From Pseudomonas sp. MIACH (lineage in GTDB: Bacteria; Pseudomonadota; Gammaproteobacteria; Pseudomonadales; Pseudomonadaceae): DNA of 64,000 nucleotides. How positions within the stretch are numbered: position 1 is the first letter of the stretch; the number at the start of each line of letters is the position of its first letter. Under the pieces are notes generated by a model. That model made no database searches, was not told where the DNA came from, and was given only the letters and a program-made list of their open reading frames with translations. Both the position numbers and the translations under genes were made by a program. Below are positions 1 to 7,902 of the stretch, piece after piece. The stretch lies in the NCBI RefSeq assembly GCF_001269925.1, contig NZ_LHVO01000056.1, positions 124,001 to 188,000 of the forward strand, written 5' to 3'.

Positions 1-41
1 GCATCAAGCCCGCTGCATGATCCAATGTGGCAATAAGGTCA

Positions 42-71
42 ATGTGGGAGAGGGCTTGCCCCCTCCCACAC
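42..71. repeat. REP palindrome (GTGGGAG class), possible terminator
   Basis: A near-perfect inverted repeat reads GTGGGAGAGGGCTTG followed by its complement CCCCCTCCCAC. It lies about 30 bp beyond the stop codon of the molybdenum subunit gene (minus strand) and could also act as its transcription end. Nothing else was recognised in positions 1-101. Confidence 0.75.
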
Positions 72-101
72 CTAGATCTCCAGGGGCTTGAAAGAATGGC
101 G

Positions 102-2285
102 TCAGAGCACCTTGTCCAGGGTGATCGGAAACTCCCGCACCCGCTTGCCGGTGGCATGGTAAATCGCATTCGCCACCGCCGCCGCCACCCCGACAATGCC
201 AATCTCACCCACGCCTTTTGAGCCCAGGGCGTTGACGATCTCGTCGTGTTCTTCGACAAACACCACGTCTATGTCGCCGATATCGGCATTAACCGGAATG
301 TGGTACTCGGCCAGGCTGTGGTTCATGTAGCGTCCCAACTGATGGTCGACCTGGGTCTCTTCATGCAGGGCCATGCCGATGCCCCACACCACCCCGCCGA
401 GGATCTGGCTGCGCGCCATCTTCGGGTTGACCACCCGCCCGGCCGCAATCGCGCTGACCACGCGGCTGACCTTGATCGTGCCCAAGTCCTCATCCACCCG
501 TACTTCGACGAACACCGCTGAATGGGTGGCGGTGGCGTAACCTTCGCGCTTCTTGTCCGGTTCGCTGTCGACCTGGACGTCCAAGGCCTCTTCGCCACTG
601 TCCTTGACCAGTTGTGCCAACGACACACTCACGTCGCCGGTGTGCAGTTGGCCGTCTTCAAAGCGTACGGACTCGGCATCCTTGAACACCGGGTAAGTCT
701 GCCGGGCGATGGTCAGCAGCTTGGCGCTCAACGCTTCGCAGGCTTGCTGCACGGCGGTACCGACGGACGACACGGTGAACGAACCGCCTTGCAGCGGTGC
801 GGTAGGCAGTGAGGAATCACCGAGCAGAAACACCACGTCTTCCACCGCCACACCACTGGCCTGCGCCGCGATCTGGGTCATCACCGTGTAGGTGCCGGTG
901 CCGATGTCCGTGGTGGCGCTGCTGACGGTCAGTTTGCCCTCGGCGTCGATGCGCGCCTTGGCGCTGGCCTTCATCTGCATGGCCTCCCACACGCCACCGG
1001 CCATGCCCCAGCCGATCAACTGGCAGCCGTCGCGCATGCTGCGCGGTTCCGGGTTGCGCTGGCTCCAGCCGAAGCGCTCGGCACCTTCGCTGTAACACTC
1101 GCGCAAGGCCTTGCTCGACCAGGGCTTGTCTTCATTCTGGTTGCGCTCGGCGTAGTTGATCAGCCGCAGTTGCACCGGGTCCATCCCCAAGGCGCACGCC
1201 AACTCGTCCATGGCGCACTCCAGGCCGATCACCCCCAACGCGGCGCCGGGCGCGCGCATATCCAAGGGCGTGAACACATCCAGCGGCACCAGCTTGTAGG
1301 TCAGTTGCACGTTGTCGCAGTGGTAAAGCATGCCGCTCCACTCCACCACGTGCTCGCTGAAATCTTCGAAGCGTGAGGTCTGGCCAATCGCCGTATGCCC
1401 CAGCGCCAGCAGACGACCATTGGCAGCGGCGCCCATCTGCAAACGCTGCAAGGTGCGCGGGCGGTAGCCGAAGGTGAACATCTGCTGGCGGGTCAGGGTG
1501 ACGCGCACCGAGCGCTTGAGCGCCAGGGACGCCATCACCGCCAGGGGCAATTGATACTGCGGACGCAAACCCGAGCCAAAGGCACCCCCGACGAATGCAG
1601 CAAAAATCCGCACCTGGCTTTTATCCAGGCCGAACACTTTTTGTACATAGGCCTGGCAGTTCTGCGGGCCCTGGGTCTTGTCGTGGATATGCAGGGTGCC
1701 GTCCGGCTGATACAGCACGGTGCTGGCGTGGGGTTCCATGGGGTTGTGGTGTTCGATGGGGGTGCTGTAGTGCAGGTCGAGGCTGACGGCAGCGGCGGCC
1801 CATTCGGCCTGGAAGTTGCCGCGCGGCGCGGGCGGCGTCTGCGGTGAAGCATAGGCCTGTTCCTGTTGGGCGAGCAGATCAGTCTCGAAGTCTTCGCGCG
1901 CGTATTCGATCTCTACCAGCGAGCCGGCATGCCGCGCCAGTTCCAGGTTGTCGGCGATCACCAGGGCCAGAGGCTGGCCGCTGTAGAGCACACGGTCGTT
2001 ATACAGCGGGCGAAACGGAGAGCCGTCCGCCGCATCGTCATCTTGGAAGGCATCGTCGTAACTGGCGATTTTCGGCCGGTTGAGGTGATGGATAACCGCC
2101 ACCACGCCGGGCAGGGCCAGTGCCCTGGCCGCGTCGATAGCCAGCACGCGGCCCTTGGCGATGGTGCTGGATACCACACTGCCGTGGAGCAGGCCGGCCT
2201 CAGGAAACTCACCGGCATAACGCGCCTGGCCGGTGACCTTGAGCAGACCGTCGACACGGTCCAGGGGTTTGCCAATAGCGGTCAT
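102..2285 (-). CDS. paoC: Aldehyde oxidoreductase molybdenum-binding subunit PaoC-like
   Basis: This 727-residue protein belongs to the xanthine dehydrogenase family and would bind molybdopterin cytosine dinucleotide, oxidising aldehydes to carboxylic acids. It is close to the E. coli PaoC length. An N-terminal a/b hammerhead domain (about 1-120) precedes the cofactor-binding part. Visible motifs are GGAFGSGLRPQ, typical of cofactor contact, and GSKGVGEIGIVG near the C terminus, whose glutamate is the expected catalytic base. It is the last gene of a three-gene operon and overlaps the FAD subunit gene by 4 bases. The family and subunit are clear; the substrate is inferred from the PaoABC type. 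A PaoD-type maturation factor is not visible because the window ends just downstream. Confidence 0.93.
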   Translation of the reverse strand: MTAIGKPLDRVDGLLKVTGQARYAGEFPEAGLLHGSVVSSTIAKGRVLAIDAARALALPGVVAVIHHLNRPKIASYDDAFQDDDAADGSPFRPLYNDRVLYSGQPLALVIADNLELARHAGSLVEIEYAREDFETDLLAQQEQAYASPQTPPAPRGNFQAEWAAAAVSLDLHYSTPIEHHNPMEPHASTVLYQPDGTLHIHDKTQGPQNCQAYVQKVFGLDKSQVRIFAAFVGGAFGSGLRPQYQLPLAVMASLALKRSVRVTLTRQQMFTFGYRPRTLQRLQMGAAANGRLLALGHTAIGQTSRFEDFSEHVVEWSGMLYHCDNVQLTYKLVPLDVFTPLDMRAPGAALGVIGLECAMDELACALGMDPVQLRLINYAERNQNEDKPWSSKALRECYSEGAERFGWSQRNPEPRSMRDGCQLIGWGMAGGVWEAMQMKASAKARIDAEGKLTVSSATTDIGTGTYTVMTQIAAQASGVAVEDVVFLLGDSSLPTAPLQGGSFTVSSVGTAVQQACEALSAKLLTIARQTYPVFKDAESVRFEDGQLHTGDVSVSLAQLVKDSGEEALDVQVDSEPDKKREGYATATHSAVFVEVRVDEDLGTIKVSRVVSAIAAGRVVNPKMARSQILGGVVWGIGMALHEETQVDHQLGRYMNHSLAEYHIPVNADIGDIDVVFVEEHDEIVNALGSKGVGEIGIVGVAAAVANAIYHATGKRVREFPITLDKVL

Positions 2286-3271
2286 GGGCGATCTCCTGCG
2301 ACGGCGGCGTCGCTCAGGGCGCGGATAATTGCGCGGCGCGCCAGCTTGATCTTGAAGCCGTTGTGTTCCAGCGGCTCGGCGTCTTGCAGCAGGGCGTCGG
2401 CGGCGTTGCTGAAGGTTTCGCGGCTGACCACCTGGCCGATCAGCGAAGCTTCCACCGCACGGTCACGCCAGGGTTTATGGGCCACGCCGCCAAGGGCCAG
2501 GCGCGCGTCGACGATTCGGTCGCCCTCCAATTCGAGAGCAGCGGCGACAGACACCAACGCAAACGCATAAGACGCGCGGTCACGGATTTTCAGGTAGTGG
2601 CTGTGGCGGGCCAGATGGTCGGCGGGCAATTCGATGGCGGTGATCAACTCATCGTCGGCCAATTGGTTGTCGCGTTGCGGCGCATCACCGGGCAAGCGAT
2701 GGAAGTCGGCAAACTCGATAATCCGCGCGCCGCCTCGGCCTTCGACATGCACCCGCGCCTCCAGCGCTGCCAGGGCCACGCACATGTCCGAAGGGTGAGT
2801 GGCAACGCACTGTTCACTGGCGCCGAGGATCGCATGGATACGGTTCAACCCGGTGCGCGCCGGGCAACCGCTGCCGGGCTCACGCTTGTTGCACGGCACC
2901 GTGGCGTCATAGAAGTAGTAGCAACGGGTGCGCTGCAACAGGTTGCCGCCGGTACTCGCCATATTGCGCAGTTGCGGCGAAGCACCGGCAAGGATCGCCT
3001 GGGACAGCAGCGGGTAACGCTGTTCGATCAGCGGGTGCCAGGCCAGGTCGGCATTGCTCACCAGCGCGCCGATCCGCAGGCCGCCCTCGGCGGTTTCTTC
3101 AACCTCATTCAGCGGCAGGCCGGTGATATCGATCAGGTGTTCGGGGCGGCTGATGTTTTCTTTCATCAAGTCCAGCAGGTTGGTGCCGCCGGCAATAAAA
3201 CGCGACACGGCGCTGCTCAGGTGCACGGCTTCGTGGATATCCGCCGGCTTGCTGTACTGGAAGGGATTCAT
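2282..3271 (-). CDS. paoB: Aldehyde oxidoreductase FAD-binding subunit PaoB-like
   Basis: This 329-residue subunit passes electrons from the iron-sulfur subunit to FAD. The N-terminal FAD-binding region shows FIAGGTNLLDLMKE, and a CO-dehydrogenase flavoprotein C-terminal domain follows. Four cysteines (117, 127, 136, 155) lie in an insertion around RCYYFYDATVPCNKREPGSGC, the feature that gives E. coli PaoB an extra [4Fe-4S] cluster and separates this subtype from ordinary xanthine dehydrogenases. I chose the ATG at 3271 (MNPFQYSKP) because it overlaps the upstream subunit's stop by 4 bases; a longer frame to 3352 exists but its extra residues are a shadow of the upstream gene. Confidence 0.92.
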   Translation of the reverse strand: MNPFQYSKPADIHEAVHLSSAVSRFIAGGTNLLDLMKENISRPEHLIDITGLPLNEVEETAEGGLRIGALVSNADLAWHPLIEQRYPLLSQAILAGASPQLRNMASTGGNLLQRTRCYYFYDATVPCNKREPGSGCPARTGLNRIHAILGASEQCVATHPSDMCVALAALEARVHVEGRGGARIIEFADFHRLPGDAPQRDNQLADDELITAIELPADHLARHSHYLKIRDRASYAFALVSVAAALELEGDRIVDARLALGGVAHKPWRDRAVEASLIGQVVSRETFSNAADALLQDAEPLEHNGFKIKLARRAIIRALSDAAVAGDRP

Positions 3272-3792
3272 TGCTCGCCTCCCTGGGCGCGGCACGCTGG
3301 CAAGGCCTCTTCGATGGCATCGCGGATATTGCTGTAGGCACCGCAGCGGCACAGGTTGCCGCTCATCAGCTCCTGGATCTGCGCGGTGTCGTGGGCGCGG
3401 CCTTCATTGGCCAGGCCGACGGCGGAGCAAATCTGGCCGGGCGTGCAGTAACCGCACTGGAAGGCGTCGTGCTTGATAAAGGCTTGCTGCATTGGGTGCA
3501 GTTGGTCGCCATCGGCCAGGCCTTCGATCGTGGTCAATTCGGCGCCGTCGCACATCACCGCCAGGGTCAGGCAGGCGTTTACGCGTTTGCCGTCGCGCAA
3601 TACCGTGCACGCGCCGCATTGGCCGTGGTCGCAACCTTTTTTGCTGCCGACCAGGTCGAGTTGCTCGCGCAGCAGGTCCAGCAACGTGGTCCAGGGCAAT
3701 ACGTCGAGTTGGCGGTGCTGACCATTGAGGGTCAAGCGTATGGAGTGGGCGACGAACGGTTGGGCCGCCGCGCCATTGGGGGTCGCGCTCAT
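3268..3792 (-). CDS. paoA: Aldehyde oxidoreductase [2Fe-2S] subunit PaoA-like
   Basis: This 174-residue subunit carries two [2Fe-2S] clusters. The plant-type ferredoxin cluster is bound by Cys54, Cys59, Cys62 and Cys74 (motif GCDHGQCGACTV) and the helical-domain cluster by Cys113, Cys116, Cys148 and Cys150 (QCGYCTPGQ and LCRCGAY). The ATG at 3792 has a GAGG ribosome-binding site 5 bases ahead, so I prefer it to the GTG at 3798. E. coli PaoA has a Tat signal peptide and is periplasmic; here no twin-arginine leader is visible, so the enzyme may be cytoplasmic. It is the first gene of the operon. Confidence 0.93.
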   Translation of the reverse strand: MSATPNGAAAQPFVAHSIRLTLNGQHRQLDVLPWTTLLDLLREQLDLVGSKKGCDHGQCGACTVLRDGKRVNACLTLAVMCDGAELTTIEGLADGDQLHPMQQAFIKHDAFQCGYCTPGQICSAVGLANEGRAHDTAQIQELMSGNLCRCGAYSNIRDAIEEALPACRAQGGEQ

Positions 3793-3888
3793 AAACACCT
3801 CACGGGTTGGTGTACATCCGCGGCGTTCAGGAAAGTCGCCGTCTCAGGGGTACGACTTCCCGGTTTTTTGAGCGTTCAAGATGATTGA

Positions 3889-4335
3889 TCAGCGGATATT
3901 GAGCAGGGTCTTCAGGGTGTTCTGCGGGCCATTGATCGAGGAGTTGCTGTATTCGAACCAGCCTTGGGCTTCGACATTCAGGTCAAACACATAGATGTAG
4001 CCCATCAGGGTGCCAGCGCCGTTGCAGGCCTGGCTGATGTTGCCGACCTGGCAGACGGGCGTCCGTTGCCCGTTGAGTTCGGCGCCGTTGAAACGGCCCA
4101 TCGGGTTGTTGCCCAGGCCAACTTCCATCACCGACACTTTGGTGGGCCCACGGTGCGTACACATCTGGGTGCTTTGCGCGCGTTCCGGGATGGTTTCCGT
4201 GCAGCGCGCCGATTCGACCTTGAACACGCGCACCTCGCTCAAGGGCGGTGCAGTCGCGCCCCACACCGGTGCCGCGCCCCACCACAGGCCGAGACAAGGG
4301 ATCAGGGCTAGACTCCACGCGTTGGCTTTTTTCAT
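3889..4335 (-). CDS. DUF4879 (YolA-like) secreted protein
   Basis: This 148-residue protein begins with a clear Sec signal peptide (MKKANAWSLALIPCLGLWWG, cleavage near AAPVWGA). The mature part has four cysteines and the motif VGLGNNPMGRFNGAELNG, which I associate with the DUF4879 family. Its role is unknown. It lies upstream of the aldehyde oxidoreductase operon on the same strand, separated from it by about 96 bases, and is divergent from the purine permease gene. I do not see a functional link to either neighbour. The family assignment is from memory of the motif. Confidence 0.75.
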   Translation of the reverse strand: MKKANAWSLALIPCLGLWWGAAPVWGATAPPLSEVRVFKVESARCTETIPERAQSTQMCTHRGPTKVSVMEVGLGNNPMGRFNGAELNGQRTPVCQVGNISQACNGAGTLMGYIYVFDLNVEAQGWFEYSNSSINGPQNTLKTLLNIR

Positions 4336-4470
4336 GCTGTCGATGACCCGCTATTGAACGTCGCCGCAGTATGCCTCAAGGCCATGCGCCACACAGCCTC
4401 GGCTGCTGGTATGATGCGCCGCTTTTTCCGATCCTCTCTGGAACCACAGGCGCTTGGCGCAGTTTGTGCT

Positions 4471-4486
4471 TTGACTTAGAGGTCAA
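4471..4486 (+). promoter_or_regulatory. Inverted repeat in the leader of the purine permease gene
   Basis: The sequence TTGACTTAGAGGTCAA is a short inverted repeat (TTGAC/GTCAA) 38 bases before the permease start. It follows a TATGAT hexamer at about 4408-4413 that could be a -10 element, placing the repeat in the 5' untranslated region. It could be an operator, but no regulator is identified. Confidence 0.3.
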
Positions 4487-4523
4487 CAAATAACGACGCA
4501 ACATAGCGTCACAGGGAGCAGGC

Positions 4524-5819
4524 ATGCTGGAAAAGCTGTTTCAACTCAAGGCACACAACACCAACGTGCGCACCGAGATCCTCGCGGGCATCACGACATT
4601 CCTGGCCATGGCCTACATCCTGTTCGTGAATCCGAGCATCCTCGGCGAGACGGGCATGGACAAGGGTGCGGTATTTGTCGCGACCTGCCTGGCGGCGGCC
4701 ATCGGTTCGACCGTGATGGGCCTGATCGCCAACTACCCGATCGCGCTGGCACCGGGCATGGGCCTCAACGCCTTCTTCACCTACACCGTGGTGTTGCACA
4801 TGGGCCACACCTGGCAGGTTGCGCTGGGGGCGGTGTTCATTTCGGCGGTGCTGTTCTTCCTGCTGTCGATCTTCCGAATCCGTGAGTGGATCATCAACAG
4901 CATCCCCCTGCCCCTGCGTTCGGCGATTGCCGCCGGTATCGGCCTGTTCCTGGCCTTGATTGCCCTGCACAACGCCGGGATCGTGGTCGGTAACCCGAAC
5001 ACCCTGGTGGGCATGGGCGACCTGACCAAACCGGCGCCTATCCTGGCTATCCTGGGCTTCATGCTGATCGTTGCGCTGGAAGCCCTGGCCGTGCGCGGTG
5101 CAGTGCTGATCGGCATCCTGGCGGTGACCATCGTCTCCATCCTGTTGGGTGTGACCGCGTTTGGTGGCGTGATGTCGATGCCGCCGTCCCTGGCCCCGAC
5201 CTTCCTGCAACTGGATATCAAGGGCGCGCTGGACATCGGCCTGGTCAGCGTGATCTTCGCCTTCCTGTTCGTTGACCTGTTCGACAACTCCGGCACCCTG
5301 ATCGGCGTGGCCAAGCGCGCCGGGCTGATGGGCAAGGACGGCCACATGCCGAAAATGGGTCGGGCGCTGATCGCCGACAGTACCGCCGCCATGGCCGGTT
5401 CGCTGCTGGGTACATCGACCACCACCAGTTACATCGAATCCGCTGCGGGCGTGAGCGCCGGTGGCCGTACCGGCTTGACCGCCATCGTGGTGGCGATCCT
5501 GTTCCTGCTGGCGTTGTTCTTCTCGCCACTGGCCGCCAGCGTACCGGCCTTTGCTACCGCGCCGGCGCTGCTGTTCGTCGCTGTATTGATGACCTCAGGC
5601 CTGGCCGAAATCGACTGGGATGACATTACCGTTGCAGCGCCAGTGGTGATCACCGCCCTGGCGATGCCCTTCACATACTCCATCGCCAACGGCATTGCCT
5701 TCGGTTTCATCGCCTGGACCGCCATCAAGCTGCTTTCGGGCCGCTACCGTGAGCTCAACCCGGCACTGGTGATTCTGTCGATTCTGTTCGTGATCAAGCT
5801 GGGCTGGTTCAACGCATGA
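4524..5819 (+). CDS. NCS2 family purine (adenine/guanine/hypoxanthine) permease
   Basis: This 431-residue inner-membrane protein has about 12-14 hydrophobic segments and is the size expected for the AdeP/GhxP/PbuG branch of nucleobase cation symporters. Diagnostic stretches are NPSILGETGMDKGAVFVAT, PGMGLNAFFTY and the substrate-site motif DLFDNSGTLIGV near residue 255. It should import purine bases by proton symport. A GGGAGC ribosome-binding site precedes the ATG. Its last codons overlap the trmA start by 4 bases (ATGA), so the two are translationally coupled. Adenine versus guanine/hypoxanthine preference cannot be decided here. Confidence 0.93.
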   Translation: MLEKLFQLKAHNTNVRTEILAGITTFLAMAYILFVNPSILGETGMDKGAVFVATCLAAAIGSTVMGLIANYPIALAPGMGLNAFFTYTVVLHMGHTWQVALGAVFISAVLFFLLSIFRIREWIINSIPLPLRSAIAAGIGLFLALIALHNAGIVVGNPNTLVGMGDLTKPAPILAILGFMLIVALEALAVRGAVLIGILAVTIVSILLGVTAFGGVMSMPPSLAPTFLQLDIKGALDIGLVSVIFAFLFVDLFDNSGTLIGVAKRAGLMGKDGHMPKMGRALIADSTAAMAGSLLGTSTTTSYIESAAGVSAGGRTGLTAIVVAILFLLALFFSPLAASVPAFATAPALLFVAVLMTSGLAEIDWDDITVAAPVVITALAMPFTYSIANGIAFGFIAWTAIKLLSGRYRELNPALVILSILFVIKLGWFNA

Positions 5820-6895
5820 CTTTTGATGCCGTACGCTACACCGTTCAACTGCAAGACAAGGTCACGCGCTTGCGTGACCTGCTGGCACCGTTCGACGCAC
5901 CCGAGCCGCAGGTCTTTGAGTCGCCTCTGCAGAACTTCCGCCTGCGGGCGGAGTTCCGCTTGTGGCGCGAAGGCGGTGAGCGCCACTACGCGATGTTTTC
6001 CCAGGACGACAAGCGCACGCCGATCCTGATCGAAGAATTCCCCATCGCCAGCCAGCGCATCAACCAGTTGATGCCGCAGCTCAAGGCCGCCTGGCAAGCC
6101 AGCGCCGCCCTGAGCCACAAGCTGTTCCAAGTGGAGTTCCTCACCACCCTGGCCGGCGACGCGATGATCACCCTGTGTTATCACCGCCCGCTGGACGAGC
6201 ACTGGCACACCGCGGCGAATAAGCTGGCGGCTGATTTGAATGTCAGCATCATCGGCCGCTCCAAGGGCAAGCGTGATGTGATCGGCCACGACTACGTGGT
6301 GGAAAAACTCGATGTGGGCGGCCGCACCTTCAGCTACCGCCAACCCGAAGGCGCGTTCACCCAGCCCAACGGCACGGTGAACCAGAAGATGCTCAACTGG
6401 GCATACGAAGCCTTGGGCGATCGCCCGGATGACTTGCTGGAGCTGTATTGCGGCAACGGCAACTTCACCCTGCCGCTGGCCACCCGTGTGCGTAAAGTGC
6501 TGGCCACCGAGATCAGCAAGACCTCGGTGAATGCGGCCCTGAGCAACCTCGATGAAAACGCGGTGGATAACGTCACCCTGGTGCGCCTCTCCGCCGAAGA
6601 ACTCACCGAAGCACTGAATGAAGTGCGCCCGTTCCGCCGCCTGCACGGCATCGACCTCAAAAGCTACGAATTCGGTAGCGTGTTCGTCGACCCGCCCCGC
6701 GCCGGCATGGACCCGGACACCTGCGAACTGACCCGGCGCTTCGACAACATCCTGTACATCTCCTGCAACCCGGAGACGCTGGCAGCGAATATTGCGCAAC
6801 TGCATGACACCCACCGCATTACCCAGTGTGCGATGTTTGACCAGTTCCCGTGGACGCACCATATGGAATCCGGGGTGTTATTGACCCGCCGTTAA
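5816..6895 (+). CDS. trmA: tRNA (uracil(54)-C5)-methyltransferase TrmA
   Basis: This 359-residue SAM-dependent enzyme makes ribothymidine at position 54 of tRNA. The SAM-binding motif LLELYCGNGNFTLPLA lies near residue 210, FVDPPRAGMDPDT near 295, and the nucleophilic cysteine is in YISCNPETLAANI near residue 315. Length and motifs match E. coli TrmA (366 residues). It overlaps the purine permease gene by 4 bases and converges on the DUF2442 gene, with the two stop codons overlapping by 4 bases. Confidence 0.96.
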   Translation: MTFDAVRYTVQLQDKVTRLRDLLAPFDAPEPQVFESPLQNFRLRAEFRLWREGGERHYAMFSQDDKRTPILIEEFPIASQRINQLMPQLKAAWQASAALSHKLFQVEFLTTLAGDAMITLCYHRPLDEHWHTAANKLAADLNVSIIGRSKGKRDVIGHDYVVEKLDVGGRTFSYRQPEGAFTQPNGTVNQKMLNWAYEALGDRPDDLLELYCGNGNFTLPLATRVRKVLATEISKTSVNAALSNLDENAVDNVTLVRLSAEELTEALNEVRPFRRLHGIDLKSYEFGSVFVDPPRAGMDPDTCELTRRFDNILYISCNPETLAANIAQLHDTHRITQCAMFDQFPWTHHMESGVLLTRR

Positions 6896-7341
6896 ACGTC
6901 CTCAGGCTCCTTGCGTGGCCGGCCGCCCTTCTTGCCATTGGCGCGGGCGGCAGCGGATTTGGCGGCGCTGCTTTTGCGACCGTTGCGTGACGCTACCAGG
7001 CTCGTGGCCAGGTCCATCAGCGGCTGGCTTGTGGCGATCAGGCCAGTGATCGAAACATCCAAATCCTGAGCCTCACAGCTAATGGCCTTGCCACCGAAAC
7101 TGACTTCCAACTGCTGGAAATCTTCCTCTGAAAACCCTTCGAACTCCGGCAGGCCGGCCACCGGCAACATGACGCGGCTGCCGTCGCTGAAGCCGATGGA
7201 GATGCAGTCGTTTTCATAACGCACAGAACTGGCGTTGGCATACAAACGCTTCAATTTGCGACCACGGGCTATTGCCTTGTCAATATCGGCGTCAGTAAGC
7301 GGTACATAGGGCACGACTTTGGCTTTTACGATTTTTTTCAT
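6892..7341 (-). CDS. DUF2442 domain protein (possible antitoxin partner)
   Basis: This 149-residue protein has the DUF2442 fold in its middle (about 55-115, including SIGFSDGSRVMLPVAGLPEF) and a basic C-terminal tail rich in Ala, Lys and Arg (SAAKSAAARANGKKGGRPRK) that resembles an AT-hook-like DNA-binding tail. DUF2442 genes often follow DUF4160 genes, and the pair has been suggested to act as a toxin-antitoxin or stress module without firm proof. Here the two overlap by 4 bases in that order. DNA binding and antitoxin function are inference. Confidence 0.8.
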   Translation of the reverse strand: MKKIVKAKVVPYVPLTDADIDKAIARGRKLKRLYANASSVRYENDCISIGFSDGSRVMLPVAGLPEFEGFSEEDFQQLEVSFGGKAISCEAQDLDVSITGLIATSQPLMDLATSLVASRNGRKSSAAKSAAARANGKKGGRPRKEPEDV

Positions 7342-7766
7342 AGCTCAATCTCCACGTAACCTGGCGCCCTCACCAGATTCAAAATAGTCAGCTGCCCCAC
7401 TGCATCGTGCCGAGCATTGGCGATCACATAGACACCACGCCGAATGACTAAACCCGGCACCAGTTCGTCGGCATCCCAGTCCCAAGAATGGTTTTCCAGA
7501 CAAACCGTTTGCAGTTTCTCCCACCAGATCCTTCGTGCCCGTGCCAAGTAATGCGGCTGCATCAGGGTCTGGCGAAGTTCTTTGAGGACCGACTCTGGTG
7601 GGCGGCGTCTTTCTGGATTCACATCCCACAACTCCACTTGCCCATTCAGAAAGCTGAAACGAAAACGCGCATCCCATGCATTCCCCCTGACATGCACATG
7701 AGGCGGGCAATGCTCGCCCCTGATAAACACCGAGATGACATATCCCTTGTAGGCACCTACTTTCAT
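7338..7766 (-). CDS. DUF4160 domain protein with C-terminal extension
   Basis: This 142-residue protein shows the DUF4160 signature EHCPPHVHVRG near residue 18-28. After about residue 65 it continues with a tryptophan-rich stretch (RRIWWEKL, HSWDWDAD) and a C-terminal segment with its own predicted strands, making it longer than a bare DUF4160 unit (about 80 residues). It is the first gene of a two-gene unit with the DUF2442 gene (4-base overlap). The function is unknown; a toxin role is a guess from the pairing. Confidence 0.75.
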   Translation of the reverse strand: MKVGAYKGYVISVFIRGEHCPPHVHVRGNAWDARFRFSFLNGQVELWDVNPERRRPPESVLKELRQTLMQPHYLARARRIWWEKLQTVCLENHSWDWDADELVPGLVIRRGVYVIANARHDAVGQLTILNLVRAPGYVEIEL

Positions 7767-7870
7767 CGTAACCCATCCGTTAGGTTATTTTCCGCCAGGT
7801 AACAATTTCCCTCCTGCCACCCGACAACCGGCTCCATCGTCTCGAAGCTGTTTCACAGATTAGTAACGAC

Positions 7871-7894
7871 AAAAAACCCGGCGAATGCCGGGTT
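7871..7894 (-). terminator. Rho-independent terminator of the has operon
   Basis: An 8-bp perfect stem (AACCCGGC/GCCGGGTT) with a GAAT/ATTC loop is followed on the minus strand by a run of six T. It lies just after the hasF stop at 7903, so it should end the has transcript. Confidence 0.9.
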
Positions 7895-7902
7895 GTAACC
7901 AC

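Noticed and set aside
3840..3885. Terminator between the DUF4879 gene and paoA
   Set aside because: AAGTCG/CGACTT is only a 6-bp stem, and the following T-run is on the strand opposite to both genes.
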